Shown: positions 16,287 through 24,840, numbered from the stretch's first letter. The stretch is DNA of 64,000 bases from Elusimicrobiota bacterium (GCA_016182905.1 JACPFR010000025.1:1-64000); one strand, 5' to 3'. Numbers and translations: made by a program. The notes: a model not told the origin generated them from the letters alone.

Positions 16287-16307
16287 CCGCAATCGCCTCG
16301 AATTTGG

Positions 16308-16313
16308 CAAAAT
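16308..16313 (+). promoter_or_regulatory. -10 element CAAAAT, leaderless
   Basis: CAAAAT ends 6 bases (GGGCCC) before the ATG at 16320. Its -35 region would fall on the -10 of the opposite promoter. Confidence 0.45.
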
Positions 16314-16319
16314 GGGCCC

Positions 16320-17048
16320 ATGAAGAACATCCCCGTCCTCCTGGCCCTCCTCGCCGCGCTGACCCCCGCCGCCCACGCCGACCCTTTCGCCGACTTCCAG
16401 ACGCAGGTCCGCGCCGAGTACGTCAAGCCGTTCGCCCTTGACCTCGGCGGCGTCCTCGGCGGGGCCTCGGCTCACACCGGCCGCACGCTCGGCCTGCCCG
16501 GCTTCTGGGCGGGGGCCGTCGGCTCGGTGCAGCTCCGGCCGGACGCCAACGACCGCGTGCTCCGCGACGCGGGCGTGAAGGCCTTCGGCGTGCCTTTGAT
16601 CGAGGCCGGCGTCGGCCTGCCCTTCAAGATCGACGTCGTCGTCCACGGCATGAGCGCGATGGGCGCCTCGATCTACGGCGGCGGCCTGCGCTATGGAGTC
16701 TACCGCACCGACCTCGTCGACACCTTCCTGCCGAACGTCTCGGTCTCCGCCTTCGGCGACAAGGTCAACCACAAGCATTTCAGCGCGTCCCACGGCGCGC
16801 TCAACGCCGCGGCGACCTGGAACCTCCCGATCGTCAAGCCGTTCTTCGTCGCGGGCTACGACGTCACCGAGGTGAAGGTCGGCGCGGCGACCTTCCCGGG
16901 CGTGGCCGGCATGAAGGCCACCGCCCGCGGCTCGCGCTTCTCGGCCGGCGTGGACGTCCACCCCCTTCCCCTCATCAGCCTGCGCGGCGCCTACACTTTG
17001 CGCCACGGCATCCCGGGCTTCGACCTCGGCCTCGGAGCGCAGTTCTAG
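16320..17048 (+). CDS. predicted outer-membrane beta-barrel protein
   Basis: A 242-residue protein with signal peptide MKNIPVLLALLAALTPAAHA and a mature part of alternating polar/hydrophobic strands rich in Gly and aromatic residues (ASIYGGGLRYGVYRTD, FFVAGYDVTEVKVG, ISLRGAYTLRHGIP), ending in LGAQF. A terminal phenylalanine is the usual outer-membrane assembly signal. No specific family is recognised. The following gene starts one base after the stop. Confidence 0.7.
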   Translation: MKNIPVLLALLAALTPAAHADPFADFQTQVRAEYVKPFALDLGGVLGGASAHTGRTLGLPGFWAGAVGSVQLRPDANDRVLRDAGVKAFGVPLIEAGVGLPFKIDVVVHGMSAMGASIYGGGLRYGVYRTDLVDTFLPNVSVSAFGDKVNHKHFSASHGALNAAATWNLPIVKPFFVAGYDVTEVKVGAATFPGVAGMKATARGSRFSAGVDVHPLPLISLRGAYTLRHGIPGFDLGLGAQF

Positions 17049-17049
17049 G

Positions 17050-17622
17050 ATGGCGATCTACACGCGGACGGGCGACAAGGGCGACACCGGGCTGTTCGGC
17101 GGCGACCGGGTGCCCAAGTGCGACCCCCGCGTGGACGCGTACGGCGAGATCGACGAGCTCAACAGCGCTCTCGGCCTTTCCCGCGCGCTGTTCCGCGAGG
17201 ATCCCGCTCTCAAGACCGTGGACGAGGGCCTCGCGCGCGTGCAGGCCGAGTGCTTCATCATCGGCGCCCTGCTCGCCACCCCCGCCGACAAGCTCGGGAA
17301 GCTCACCCCGCCTTTCGACACCGGCCTCCCCGCGGACGCCCCCAAGCGCCTCGAGACGGAGATCGACGCCTGGGACAAGCACCTGACGCCGCTGAAGACC
17401 TTCATCCTTCCCGGCGGCGGCCGCGCGGGCGCGGCCCTGCACCTGGCGCGCGCCGTCAGCCGACGCGCCGAGCGCGCCGCCGTCGCGCTGTGCAGCGTCG
17501 ACGCCGTGCCGGAAGGCGTGATCGTGTATTTGAATCGATTATCCACATGGTTATTCGTCGCCGCAAGATTCGTTAATAAAGAAACGGGCCATGCCGAAAC
17601 CCCCTGGACAGGTCTGAAATAA
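17050..17622 (+). CDS. cob(I)alamin adenosyltransferase, PduO type
   Basis: A 190-residue enzyme that transfers adenosyl from ATP to cob(I)alamin to make coenzyme B12. N-terminal YTRTGDKGDTGLFGG is the ATP-binding signature, VDAYGEIDELNSALG and SRRAERAAV carry conserved substrate contacts, and LNRLSTWLFVAARFVN is the C-terminal signature, with Thr where most members have Asp. The last 30 or so codons are clearly less GC-rich than the rest, and this continues into the next gene. TAATG joins the two genes. Confidence 0.93.
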   Translation: MAIYTRTGDKGDTGLFGGDRVPKCDPRVDAYGEIDELNSALGLSRALFREDPALKTVDEGLARVQAECFIIGALLATPADKLGKLTPPFDTGLPADAPKRLETEIDAWDKHLTPLKTFILPGGGRAGAALHLARAVSRRAERAAVALCSVDAVPEGVIVYLNRLSTWLFVAARFVNKETGHAETPWTGLK

Positions 17623-18572
17623 TGGACGCGGTCGTCGTAAGGGGCGTCATCCACGATTACCCCGCCAAACGAAAGTCTGCCGCGCGAAGAGCGCTCAATG
17701 ACGTGTCGTTCTCCGTCGCCGAAGGCGAATTGTTCGGCCTATTGGGCCCGAACGGAGGCGGCAAAAGCACGCTTTTCCGGATCCTCGCCACCTCATTCCC
17801 CCCCACGAGCGGATCGGCGGCGATCCTGGGTCGTGATTTGATCGCCGATCCGGCTTCGGTGAGGCCGTTTCTGGGGATCGTTTTCCAGTACCCGTCTCTC
17901 GACAACAAGCTGACGGTGCGCGAGAACCTGACTCACGGCGGAAGACTTTACGGCCTCTCTGGGACGATCTTAACGAAGCGTATCGACGAGATGCTCGGCC
18001 ATTACCGCCTGACCCCGCGCGCCGGCGACCTGTGCGGGACGCTCTCCGGCGGCCTGCGCCGCCGCGTCGAGCTGGCGAAGAGCCTCCTGCATCGGCCTTC
18101 GGTCGTGCTGCTCGATGAGCCCTCCACCGGTCTCGACCCCGCCGCGCGCCAGGACCTGTGGGAGCACCTGCTGAAGCTCAAGGCCGAGGGCGCCGCCATC
18201 CTGACGACGACCCACCTGATGGACGAGGGCGAGCGCTGCGACCGCGTCGCCATCCTCGACCAAGGCAAGATCGTCGCCCTCGGCGCGCCTTCCGCGCTCA
18301 AGGCCGAGATCGGCGGCGACGTGATCACGATCGAGACCGACGACGCGTCGGGCCTGCGCGACGAGATCACGAGGAAGTTCGGCGTCACGCCCCAGGCCTT
18401 CGGCGCGACGCTGCGCCTCGAGCGCGCCGCGGGCCACGCCTTCATCCCCCAGCTCGTCGAGGCCTTCCCCGGGCGGCTGCGCACGGTGAGCCTCTCCCGC
18501 CCGAGCCTCGAGGACGCGTTCCTGCACCACGCGGGCCGGCGCTTCGCCGACTCCGACGAGGCCTCCAAATGA
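17622..18572 (+). CDS. ABC transporter ATP-binding protein (DrrA/ABC-2 type)
   Basis: A 316-residue ATPase: Walker A GPNGGGKST (about 42-50), signature LSGGLRRRVE, Walker B VVLLDEPSTGLD, and the switch histidine in TTTHLMDE. The extra 80-residue C-terminal domain is typical of DrrA-type exporters for drugs, lipids or polysaccharides. It is coupled to its permease by a 4-base overlap. The first 120 codons are less GC-rich than the remainder. Confidence 0.93.
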   Translation: MDAVVVRGVIHDYPAKRKSAARRALNDVSFSVAEGELFGLLGPNGGGKSTLFRILATSFPPTSGSAAILGRDLIADPASVRPFLGIVFQYPSLDNKLTVRENLTHGGRLYGLSGTILTKRIDEMLGHYRLTPRAGDLCGTLSGGLRRRVELAKSLLHRPSVVLLDEPSTGLDPAARQDLWEHLLKLKAEGAAILTTTHLMDEGERCDRVAILDQGKIVALGAPSALKAEIGGDVITIETDDASGLRDEITRKFGVTPQAFGATLRLERAAGHAFIPQLVEAFPGRLRTVSLSRPSLEDAFLHHAGRRFADSDEASK

Positions 18573-19336
18573 GCGCCCTCCTGACCCTCTGGGAGCGCGA
18601 CATCGTGCGCTTCTTCCGCGACAAGCCGCGCGTGATCGGCGGCCTCGTCCCGCCGATCGTGTTCTGGCTCCTCATCGGGGCCGGCCTCGGCACCTCCGTG
18701 CACGTGCCCGGCGCGCCGGAGGGCATGAGCTTCCTCCAGTATTTCTACGCGGGGACCTTGGTCCTGATCGTGCTGTTCACCTCGATCTTCGCGACGATCT
18801 CGATCATCGAGGACCGGCACGAGGGCTTCCTGCAGGCCGTGCTCGTGGCCCCCGTCCCGCGCCTGTCCATCGTGCTCGGCAAGGTGCTGGGCTCCTCGAC
18901 GGTCGGGCTCGCGCAGGGCCTCGCCTTCCTCGCGCTCGCCGGAGCCGCCGGCCTGCATCCCGGCCTGCACGGCTACGCGCTGGCCTTCGCCGTCCTGACG
19001 CTCTCCTCGATCGGCCTGACGGGCCTCGGCTTCTGCATCGCCTGGGTGCTCGACTCCTCGCAGGGCTTCCACGCCGTCATGAATCTTTTCCTCATCCCGA
19101 TGTGGATGCTGTCCGGCGCCTTGTTCCCGTCCGCCACCGCGCCGCGCTTCCTGCAATGGGTCATCGCGGCCAACCCGGTGTCCTACGCGGTCACCGGGCT
19201 CCAGCGCGCCCTGCTCCCCTCGGTCGTCGCTGAAGGAGCCGCCTCGATGGGCTGCTGCCTCTGGGTCCTCGCCGCCTTCGCGGCCGTCATGATCGGGACC
19301 AGCGTCTTCGTCGCCTCCCGCCGCGACGCGCGCTGA
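18569..19336 (+). CDS. ABC-2 type transporter permease
   Basis: A 255-residue inner-membrane protein with six predicted helices and an N-terminal amphipathic elbow (WERDIVRFFRDKPRVIGG). SIIEDRHEGFLQAVLVAPV and LFPSATAPRFLQWVIAANPVSY are ABC-2 family signatures, matching the DrrB/NodJ-like branch. With the preceding ATPase it makes a two-gene exporter. The substrate cannot be inferred; the neighbouring envelope-protein genes give only a general context. Confidence 0.92.
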   Translation: MSALLTLWERDIVRFFRDKPRVIGGLVPPIVFWLLIGAGLGTSVHVPGAPEGMSFLQYFYAGTLVLIVLFTSIFATISIIEDRHEGFLQAVLVAPVPRLSIVLGKVLGSSTVGLAQGLAFLALAGAAGLHPGLHGYALAFAVLTLSSIGLTGLGFCIAWVLDSSQGFHAVMNLFLIPMWMLSGALFPSATAPRFLQWVIAANPVSYAVTGLQRALLPSVVAEGAASMGCCLWVLAAFAAVMIGTSVFVASRRDAR

Positions 19337-19349
19337 GCGACCCCGGAGG

Positions 19350-20606
19350 TCAGTTCTTCGACCGGAGCGCCGGCGGCAGCAACTTCGTCGGCAGGGGCAG
19401 GGACCGCTGGTCGCGAAGGATGTGATGCAGGCCCTGGTTGGGGTCCGTGGGGTGGAAGAAGGGGATCTCGGCGCGCTGGAAATCGAACTGAACGAGCAGG
19501 CCCACCGTGTGCCCGCCGTTGCCGTGGCCGCGGGAGGCGTTGAACCCGTAGCCGTAGCCGCTCAGGACCTGCCAGGCCTTCGAACGCGAGACGTACAGGG
19601 CGCCGAAGCCGACGCCGGAGTGGGTCTTGCCGCGCTGGGCGAAGCCCTCGGCGTAGTCGACCAAAGCCGTCGAGGCGGTGACCATCCCCGTCCAGGTCTT
19701 CTTGTCGCGGCTCAACGGGACGATATAGCTGCCGCCGAGGAGGCCGTAACGCCGGGCGCTGATCTCCTCGTAATAATACCCCGGCAGCGAGAGCGGGAAT
19801 TCCGTGGCCATCGGCAGGTCTCCGCCCAGCCGGTAGGCGCTGAAGCGGTCGGCGCGGATGCTCGTGCCCCCGCTCAAGGTCGCGATGAAGCGGTCCGGAG
19901 AGCTCGGCTCGTTGTAGATGAGCAGGGCCCGCCCCCAGAACAGCTGCGAGTTGGGCTCGATGCGGCGGTCGCCTCCGTAGCCGTAATCCATCGGCGCGAG
20001 GCGCCAGCGGCCCTCGTACCAAGCGGAGACCTCCATCGCCAGGTTGGGGACGAGATAAGGCTCCCTTCCCCCCAGGCGCAGGCCCGCCCGCCCGTTGACC
20101 TCGGTCTGGGCCTCGGGCATGGCGAAGGCCCGGTCCGTCGTGTCGTCCCGCGTGTACTTGGAGTAATGGCTCTCGACGCGGAGTATGCCGGCCAGCGGGA
20201 CGGGGCCTTGCGGAGGGAAATCATGGTAAAGGCTGAGGGAGGCGCGGGCCCCGTCTCCCCGGTAGGATTCGCCTCTCACGAAGCGGTCCTGGCGGATCTC
20301 GGTGTGGCTGTCGGCGAAGGCGCCTCCCGCCAGGCCGAGGCCGAGGTCGGTCTTCTCCCCGAGAGCCTTCTTGAAGCCGAGCTCGGAGTCGGCGTAGGCG
20401 GGCGCCACGATCAGCCGCAAGGCGCGCTTGGGCGAGAGGAACCTGGGCACGTTCAGGTAGTAATACGCGTAGGCGGCCAGCGGTCCCCGGCCGTCGACCG
20501 CCTGGTTGAAGCCCAGCTGCAGCAGCTGCCGCCGCTCCGGATCGATCTGGGCGCGGGCCGGGACGGCCCCCGCGCACAGCAGGAACGGGATGATCAGCCA
20601 TCGCAC
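19350..20606 (-). CDS. secreted, predicted outer-membrane beta-barrel protein
   Basis: A 418-residue protein. The GTG start at 20606 (VRWLIIPFLLCAGAVPARAQ signal) is preferred over the ATG at 20642 because CATAAT ends 6 bases before the GTG. The mature part has many aromatic-flanked beta strands (YAYYYLNVPRF, AWYEGRWRLAPMDYGYGG, YYYEEISARRYGLLGGSYIV) typical of a 12-16 strand barrel, with a Pro/Lys-rich tail after the last strand rather than a terminal aromatic residue. No family assignment. Confidence 0.7.
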   Translation of the reverse strand: MRWLIIPFLLCAGAVPARAQIDPERRQLLQLGFNQAVDGRGPLAAYAYYYLNVPRFLSPKRALRLIVAPAYADSELGFKKALGEKTDLGLGLAGGAFADSHTEIRQDRFVRGESYRGDGARASLSLYHDFPPQGPVPLAGILRVESHYSKYTRDDTTDRAFAMPEAQTEVNGRAGLRLGGREPYLVPNLAMEVSAWYEGRWRLAPMDYGYGGDRRIEPNSQLFWGRALLIYNEPSSPDRFIATLSGGTSIRADRFSAYRLGGDLPMATEFPLSLPGYYYEEISARRYGLLGGSYIVPLSRDKKTWTGMVTASTALVDYAEGFAQRGKTHSGVGFGALYVSRSKAWQVLSGYGYGFNASRGHGNGGHTVGLLVQFDFQRAEIPFFHPTDPNQGLHHILRDQRSLPLPTKLLPPALRSKN

Positions 20607-20612
20607 GCGTCG

Positions 20613-20618
20613 ATTATG
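20613..20618 (-). promoter_or_regulatory. -10 element CATAAT, leaderless
   Basis: CATAAT ends 6 bases (CGACGC) before the GTG at 20606 and is preceded by TTGG, giving an extended -10 feel. Confidence 0.5.
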
Positions 20619-20675
20619 CCAAGAGAGCCATTGCGGGGACATGGCTCCGAGGCGACGTTTCCGCGACGCCCGGGG

Positions 20676-21215
20676 TCACTCCGGCTTGTAGTCGGGGTCG
20701 CAGCCGCGTCCGACGAGGATGACGCCCGTGTTGGTCGCCCGGCAGCGCTCGACGAGGCCGCGAGGGCAGCAGCGCTCCTTGATCTCGTCGTAGTTCGCCG
20801 AGCTCGCGCAGTTCCCGTCGGAGGACGCCGAGAGGATGCGGCATTTCACCTCGACCCGGTCCTTGATGCCGTCCAGGGCGCGCTTGGTGACCTTCGCCAC
20901 CGGGAGCGAACGGGCGCGCTGGGCCGCCGGGGACAACGGGATGGCCGGCGCGGAGATCGTGGCGGTGGACTTCTCCGGCTCGTAGGCCGACTTCGGACGC
21001 TGATACGGCTTCGGCACCCGGCCTTTCTTGTCGGACGTGACCAGTTCCGCCGCCCCCGAGCTCCCGCCCTTGTTGCCGGACATGCCGCCGCCGGCCTTCT
21101 CCTCCTCCTTCTTCTCCGGCGCCGGGCCGCAGCTCCCCCCCTCGTCGCCGCAGCCGAGCGCGGAGAAGACGAGCAAGGCGTTCAGGAACGCCAGGAGGCG
21201 CAGGCCCGGTCCCAT
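20676..21215 (-). CDS. Cys-rich putative lipoprotein
   Basis: A 179-residue protein with a lipoprotein signal (MGPGLRLLAFLNALLVFSALGC, lipidated Cys22). A Gly/Lys/Glu low-complexity linker follows (about 28-65), then a compact C-terminal domain (about 100-179) with six cysteines (VKCRILS, GNCASS, ERCCPRG, ERCRAT, GCDPDY) that could form three disulfides. Family unknown. The start is firm because TTGACG-17-TAAACT ends 6 bases before the ATG. Confidence 0.7.
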   Translation of the reverse strand: MGPGLRLLAFLNALLVFSALGCGDEGGSCGPAPEKKEEEKAGGGMSGNKGGSSGAAELVTSDKKGRVPKPYQRPKSAYEPEKSTATISAPAIPLSPAAQRARSLPVAKVTKRALDGIKDRVEVKCRILSASSDGNCASSANYDEIKERCCPRGLVERCRATNTGVILVGRGCDPDYKPE

Positions 21216-21221
21216 CCCCAG

Positions 21222-21250
21222 AGTTTAAGACGCCGCGGCGGTTTCGTCAA
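21222..21250 (-). promoter_or_regulatory. leaderless promoter TTGACG-17-TAAACT-6-ATG
   Basis: TTGACG (21245-21250), 17 bases, TAAACT (21222-21227), then CTGGGG and the ATG at 21215. It sits back-to-back with the divergent promoter at 21254. Confidence 0.85.
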
Positions 21251-21253
21251 CCC

Positions 21254-21282
21254 TTGTCGCCCTTCCTCGGCCTTGCTAGACT
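21254..21282 (+). promoter_or_regulatory. leaderless promoter TTGTCG-17-TAGACT-6-ATG
   Basis: TTGTCG (21254-21259), 17 bases, TAGACT (21277-21282), then CTCGGC and the ATG at 21289. Confidence 0.8.
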
Positions 21283-21288
21283 CTCGGC

Positions 21289-22080
21289 ATGATCCAAGAC
21301 CTGCTCGGCTCGATCGCCTCGACGCAAGCCTACCGCCGTTTCGCCGCGGAGAAGACCAGCCGCACCGTCCTCTACCTCTTCTTCATCAGCCTGATCTTCA
21401 CGATCGGCGGCTCGATCGCCATGCAGATGCGCATCGGACCCGTGGTCGACCAGACCTTCGCCTGGCTCGCCGCCGAGGTCCCGACCTTGACCTTCTCCGC
21501 CGGCAAGGTCACGAGCTCCGAGCCCGCCGCGAAGCGCCTGGTGCACCCCCAGGCCCCCGAGGTCGCCGTCATGATCGACACGGCCCGCACCGAGCCGGTG
21601 ACCTTGCAGGTCATGCAGGAGAGCAAGGTCCTCGCCTACCTGACCAACAACGCCCTGAGCATCGACCAGGGCGGGAAGCTCGAGACCTACGACCTCTCCA
21701 AGGCCGCCCTCGAGCGCCCCATGGTCGTCGACTCCAAGTTCTTCCGCGAGGCGGCCGGCGCGCTGAAGAAGGTCGTCTATCCTCTCGCGATCGTCACCGT
21801 GTTCGTGTTCGCCGCGGGCTGGACGGCCTTCGCCGGGCTGGTCTACACCTTGGTCGCCATGCTCCTGCAGGCGATCGGGGGCGGCGCCCTGACCTTCGGC
21901 GCCCTATTCCAGATCGCGATCCACGCGCAGACGACCGCCCTGCTCGCGCGGATCGTCCTGTCCTTCCTGCCGTTCGCGGTCCCGCTCTCCGGCCTGCTGA
22001 CGATCATCATCACCTCGGTCTATCTCTGGCTGGCCGTGAAGGCCAACGCGGCCGCGGCCGCCGAGACCTCGGCGATTTGA
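21289..22080 (+). CDS. DUF1189-like membrane protein
   Basis: A 263-residue protein: one N-terminal membrane helix (about 26-45), a soluble region of about 100 residues (EVAVMIDTARTEPVTLQVM...), then four helices from about 160 to the end. This layout and the conserved internal Tyr-Asp-Leu segment match DUF1189, a family without assigned function. The next gene starts with TTG inside the stop region (TTGA), so the two are coupled, followed by namZ in the same operon. Confidence 0.65.
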   Translation: MIQDLLGSIASTQAYRRFAAEKTSRTVLYLFFISLIFTIGGSIAMQMRIGPVVDQTFAWLAAEVPTLTFSAGKVTSSEPAAKRLVHPQAPEVAVMIDTARTEPVTLQVMQESKVLAYLTNNALSIDQGGKLETYDLSKAALERPMVVDSKFFREAAGALKKVVYPLAIVTVFVFAAGWTAFAGLVYTLVAMLLQAIGGGALTFGALFQIAIHAQTTALLARIVLSFLPFAVPLSGLLTIIITSVYLWLAVKANAAAAAETSAI

Positions 22081-22481
22081 GGGCCGCCGCCGCGCTGGCG
22101 CTGCTCGCCGCCCTGGCCGGAGGCTGCGAGTGGCTGACCGGCGACTTCCGCCTCTCCGGCGTCGTCGAGATCTCTCCCGCCCTCGAGGCGCGCATCCCGA
22201 AGACGAACTCGGTGCTGTTCGTCATCGCGCAGAACGCCGGCGGCGTGCCCGTCGCCGTCCACCGCATCGTCAATCCCGAGTTCCCGGCCCCGTTCTCGAT
22301 GTCGCCCCAGGACCTGCTCGTCCCCGGCATCCGCCGCAACGAGCACCTCGTCGTCGTCGCCCGCCTCAACGCGCACGGCATACTCGGCGCCCCCAAGCCG
22401 GGCGACCTCGAGGGCCGCTGCGCGGAGGCCGCTCATCCCGGCGACCGCGGCGTGAAGGTCCGGCTCGATAAAGCGCTATGA
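22077..22481 (+). CDS. lipoprotein with CcmI/CycH-like C-terminal domain
   Basis: A 134-residue protein starting at the TTG overlapping the previous stop; it has no better start, and this one gives a lipoprotein signal (MRAAAALALLAALAGGCEWL). The rest matches the periplasmic C-terminal domain of the cytochrome c maturation protein CcmI/CycH: SVLFVIAQNAGGVPVAVHRI, a strand ending in F-x-M, HLVVVARLNAHG and PKPGDLEG. Here it is separated from the TPR part and attached to a lipid anchor. Its ATGA overlap with namZ suggests envelope rather than cytochrome work, but that is inference. Confidence 0.65.
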   Translation: MRAAAALALLAALAGGCEWLTGDFRLSGVVEISPALEARIPKTNSVLFVIAQNAGGVPVAVHRIVNPEFPAPFSMSPQDLLVPGIRRNEHLVVVARLNAHGILGAPKPGDLEGRCAEAAHPGDRGVKVRLDKAL

Positions 22482-23707
22482 AAGAACACCGGCTCGCCGT
22501 CCTCGTCCTCGCCGCCTTGCTGTCCGTCCCTCGCGCCGCCGCCGCCGCGCAGGTCCTCGCGGGCATCGACGTCCTCGAGGAGGACGGCTTCCGTCCGCTG
22601 CAGGGCCGGCGCATCGGCCTCATCACGAACCACACGGGCAAGGATCGCGCCGGCCGCTCGACGATCGAGGTGCTCGCCCACGCGCCCGGCGTGACGCTCG
22701 CCGCGCTGTTCACGCCCGAGCACGGCCTCAAGGGGACGATCGAGGAAGGCCAGCCGTCCTCGGGGACCGTCGTGCTCGAGGACGGACGCAGGGTCCCGCT
22801 GTTCAACAGCCTTTACGGCCCGGAGACCGCCCGCGCCCCCACGCCTGAGATCCTCGCCGACCTGAAGCTCGACGCCCTCGTCTTCGACATCCAGGACATC
22901 GGCGCGCGCTTCTACACCTACTCGGCCAGCATGGCCATCGCGATGGAGGCGGCCGCGAAGAGCGGCCTGCGCTTCGTCGTTCTCGACCGCCCCAACCCGA
23001 TCTCCGGGACCGTCGTCGAGGGCCCCTTGCTCGACCCGAGCATCCGCCACATCACCGCGTACTTCCCGATCCCGGTCCGGCACGGCCTGACGATGGGCGA
23101 GCTCGCGCGGCTGCACAGCCAGTCCGGCAAGGCGGGCGCCGACCTCGAAGTCGTCCGGCTCAAGGGCTGGAAGCGGGAGTTCTGGTACGACGACACCGAC
23201 CTGCCCTGGACCCCGCCCTCGCCGAACATGCCCGACCTCGACGCCGCGGCCCTGTACCCCGGCGTCGGCTGCTTCGAGGCGACGAACGTCGCGGTCGGCC
23301 GCGGCACGCCGGTCCCCTTCCGCTGGATCGGCGCCCCCTGGTTCGACTCCCGGAAGGTCCTCAAGCGCCTCAAGAAGGCGAAGCTCGCGGGCGTCTCCTT
23401 CGAGCGGGAGGAGTTCACGCCGACGAAAAGCGTCTATGAAGGCAAGCGCTCGCCGGGCATCCGCGTCAGGATCACCGATCGGAACAAGATCCGCCCGCTC
23501 GAGGTGTTCGCGCACCTCGTGACCGCGGTGCGCGACGCGCATCCCCGGGACTTCGTGGTGCGCTGGCCGGAGATCCGGCGCATGGTCGGAACGGACCGCT
23601 TCAAGGAGCTCTACGAGTCGAAGGCCGACGCGAAGACCCTCATCCGGCACTTCGATGAAGGCCCGGCGCAGTTCGAGGCCGCCCGCCGCTCCGTGCTGCT
23701 TTACTGA
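22478..23707 (+). CDS. namZ: exo-beta-N-acetylmuramidase NamZ-like (DUF1343)
   Basis: A 409-residue secreted enzyme (signal MKEHRLAVLVLAALLSVPRAAAA). DUF1343/GH171 proteins remove non-reducing MurNAc from peptidoglycan fragments. The hallmarks are intact: LITNHTGKD (residues 49-56), LFTPEHGLKG (78-87), SLYGPE, FDIQDIGARFYTY (136-148) and VLDRPNPISG. The C-terminal domain ends RRSVLLY like the family. It is followed after 5 bases by a paralogue and lies next to a convergent nagZ-symporter operon, pointing to peptidoglycan salvage. Confidence 0.88.
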   Translation: MKEHRLAVLVLAALLSVPRAAAAAQVLAGIDVLEEDGFRPLQGRRIGLITNHTGKDRAGRSTIEVLAHAPGVTLAALFTPEHGLKGTIEEGQPSSGTVVLEDGRRVPLFNSLYGPETARAPTPEILADLKLDALVFDIQDIGARFYTYSASMAIAMEAAAKSGLRFVVLDRPNPISGTVVEGPLLDPSIRHITAYFPIPVRHGLTMGELARLHSQSGKAGADLEVVRLKGWKREFWYDDTDLPWTPPSPNMPDLDAAALYPGVGCFEATNVAVGRGTPVPFRWIGAPWFDSRKVLKRLKKAKLAGVSFEREEFTPTKSVYEGKRSPGIRVRITDRNKIRPLEVFAHLVTAVRDAHPRDFVVRWPEIRRMVGTDRFKELYESKADAKTLIRHFDEGPAQFEAARRSVLLY

Positions 23708-23712
23708 CCCGC

Positions 23713-24840
23713 ATGAGGCGGCTCCTCCTCCTGGCGGCCGTATCGGCCTGCGCGTGCTCCGGCCCGGACGCCAGACGCGCCCCGGCGTCGGGCACCATGT
23801 CCGGGCTCGACGTCCTCGTCGCGCAGGGGTTCAAGCCCCTGCGCGGGAAAAAGATCGCCCTGATCGCCGACGCCTCGGCGCTCGACCGGCGCGGACGCCG
23901 CGCCGCGGACCTCCTCGCCGCGGCGCCGAGCGTCCGGCTGACCCGGGTCTACGCTCCGGCCGGAGGGCGCATCGAGGAGGCGCGCTTCGATCCCGACCGG
24001 CTCGCCGGCCTCGACGTCCTGGTCTTCGACGCGCAGGACTCCGGCGCCCGCTTCGACGTCCTCCTCGCCGGGATGGCGCTGGCGCTGGAGGCGGCGAAGG
24101 CGGCGGGCGTGGACTTCATGGTGCTCGACCGTCCCAACCCGATCCGAGGCGACATCGTCGAAGGTCCTCTCCTCGCCGATCCGAGCCTGCGCTTCCTGAC
24201 TCCGACCGCCTTCTTCCAGGTCCCCGTCCGCCACGGGCTCACGGCGGGCGAGATGGCGCTGTGGCATAACCGCTCCGTCGGCCACCGGCGCCTGAGCGTC
24301 GTCAAGATGCAAGGCTGGGAGCGCGCCCTCTGGCACGACCAGACCGGCCTCGCCGCGCCGAACATGCCCGGCGCGGAGGCGTCCGCCCTCTACCCGGGCA
24401 TCGGCATCTTCGAGGCCTCCAACATCGCGGTCGGCCGCGGGACGCCCGCGCCGTTCCGCTGGATCGGCGCCCCGTGGATGAAGGCGGAGGAGATCGTCTC
24501 CCGCCTGCAGGGGACCGTCGAAGGCGTCGAGTTCTCCGTCCAGGACTACACGCCGGCCAAGAGCGTCTTCGCCGGCCAGGCCTGCCGCGGCGTGAAGATC
24601 ACCGTCACCGACCGCGACGCGATGCGCTCCCTCGCGGTGTTCCGCCACCTCGCCCTCGCCCTGCGCGAGTTCAACCCCAAGGAGTTCGAGTGGCGCTGGG
24701 ACGAGGCCAAGCGCATGGTCGGCGTCGACGAGTTCCGCCTCCTCTGGGAGACGGGCGCCGGCGACGAGGCCTTCATCGCCCTCTTCGACAAGGGCCCCCG
24801 CGACTTCGAGCCCTCCCGCCGCTCCGTGCTCCTGTATTAG
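23713..24840 (+). CDS. DUF1343/NamZ paralogue with lost active-site motifs, lipoprotein
   Basis: A 375-residue paralogue of the preceding NamZ. It keeps VLDRPNPI, VPVRHGLT, EASNIAVGRGTPAPFRW and the C-terminal RRSVLLY, but NHTG is replaced by ADAS (IADASALD, about 51-58) and PEHG by PAGG (about 81-84). The segment of about 20 residues carrying SLYGPE is deleted. It also has a lipoprotein signal (lipobox VSAC, Cys13) instead of a cleaved signal. These changes suggest a membrane-tethered non-catalytic partner, perhaps a sugar-binding protein, rather than an active muramidase. Its TAG stop shares its last base with the palindromic element that follows. Confidence 0.85.
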   Translation: MRRLLLLAAVSACACSGPDARRAPASGTMSGLDVLVAQGFKPLRGKKIALIADASALDRRGRRAADLLAAAPSVRLTRVYAPAGGRIEEARFDPDRLAGLDVLVFDAQDSGARFDVLLAGMALALEAAKAAGVDFMVLDRPNPIRGDIVEGPLLADPSLRFLTPTAFFQVPVRHGLTAGEMALWHNRSVGHRRLSVVKMQGWERALWHDQTGLAAPNMPGAEASALYPGIGIFEASNIAVGRGTPAPFRWIGAPWMKAEEIVSRLQGTVEGVEFSVQDYTPAKSVFAGQACRGVKITVTDRDAMRSLAVFRHLALALREFNPKEFEWRWDEAKRMVGVDEFRLLWETGAGDEAFIALFDKGPRDFEPSRRSVLLY

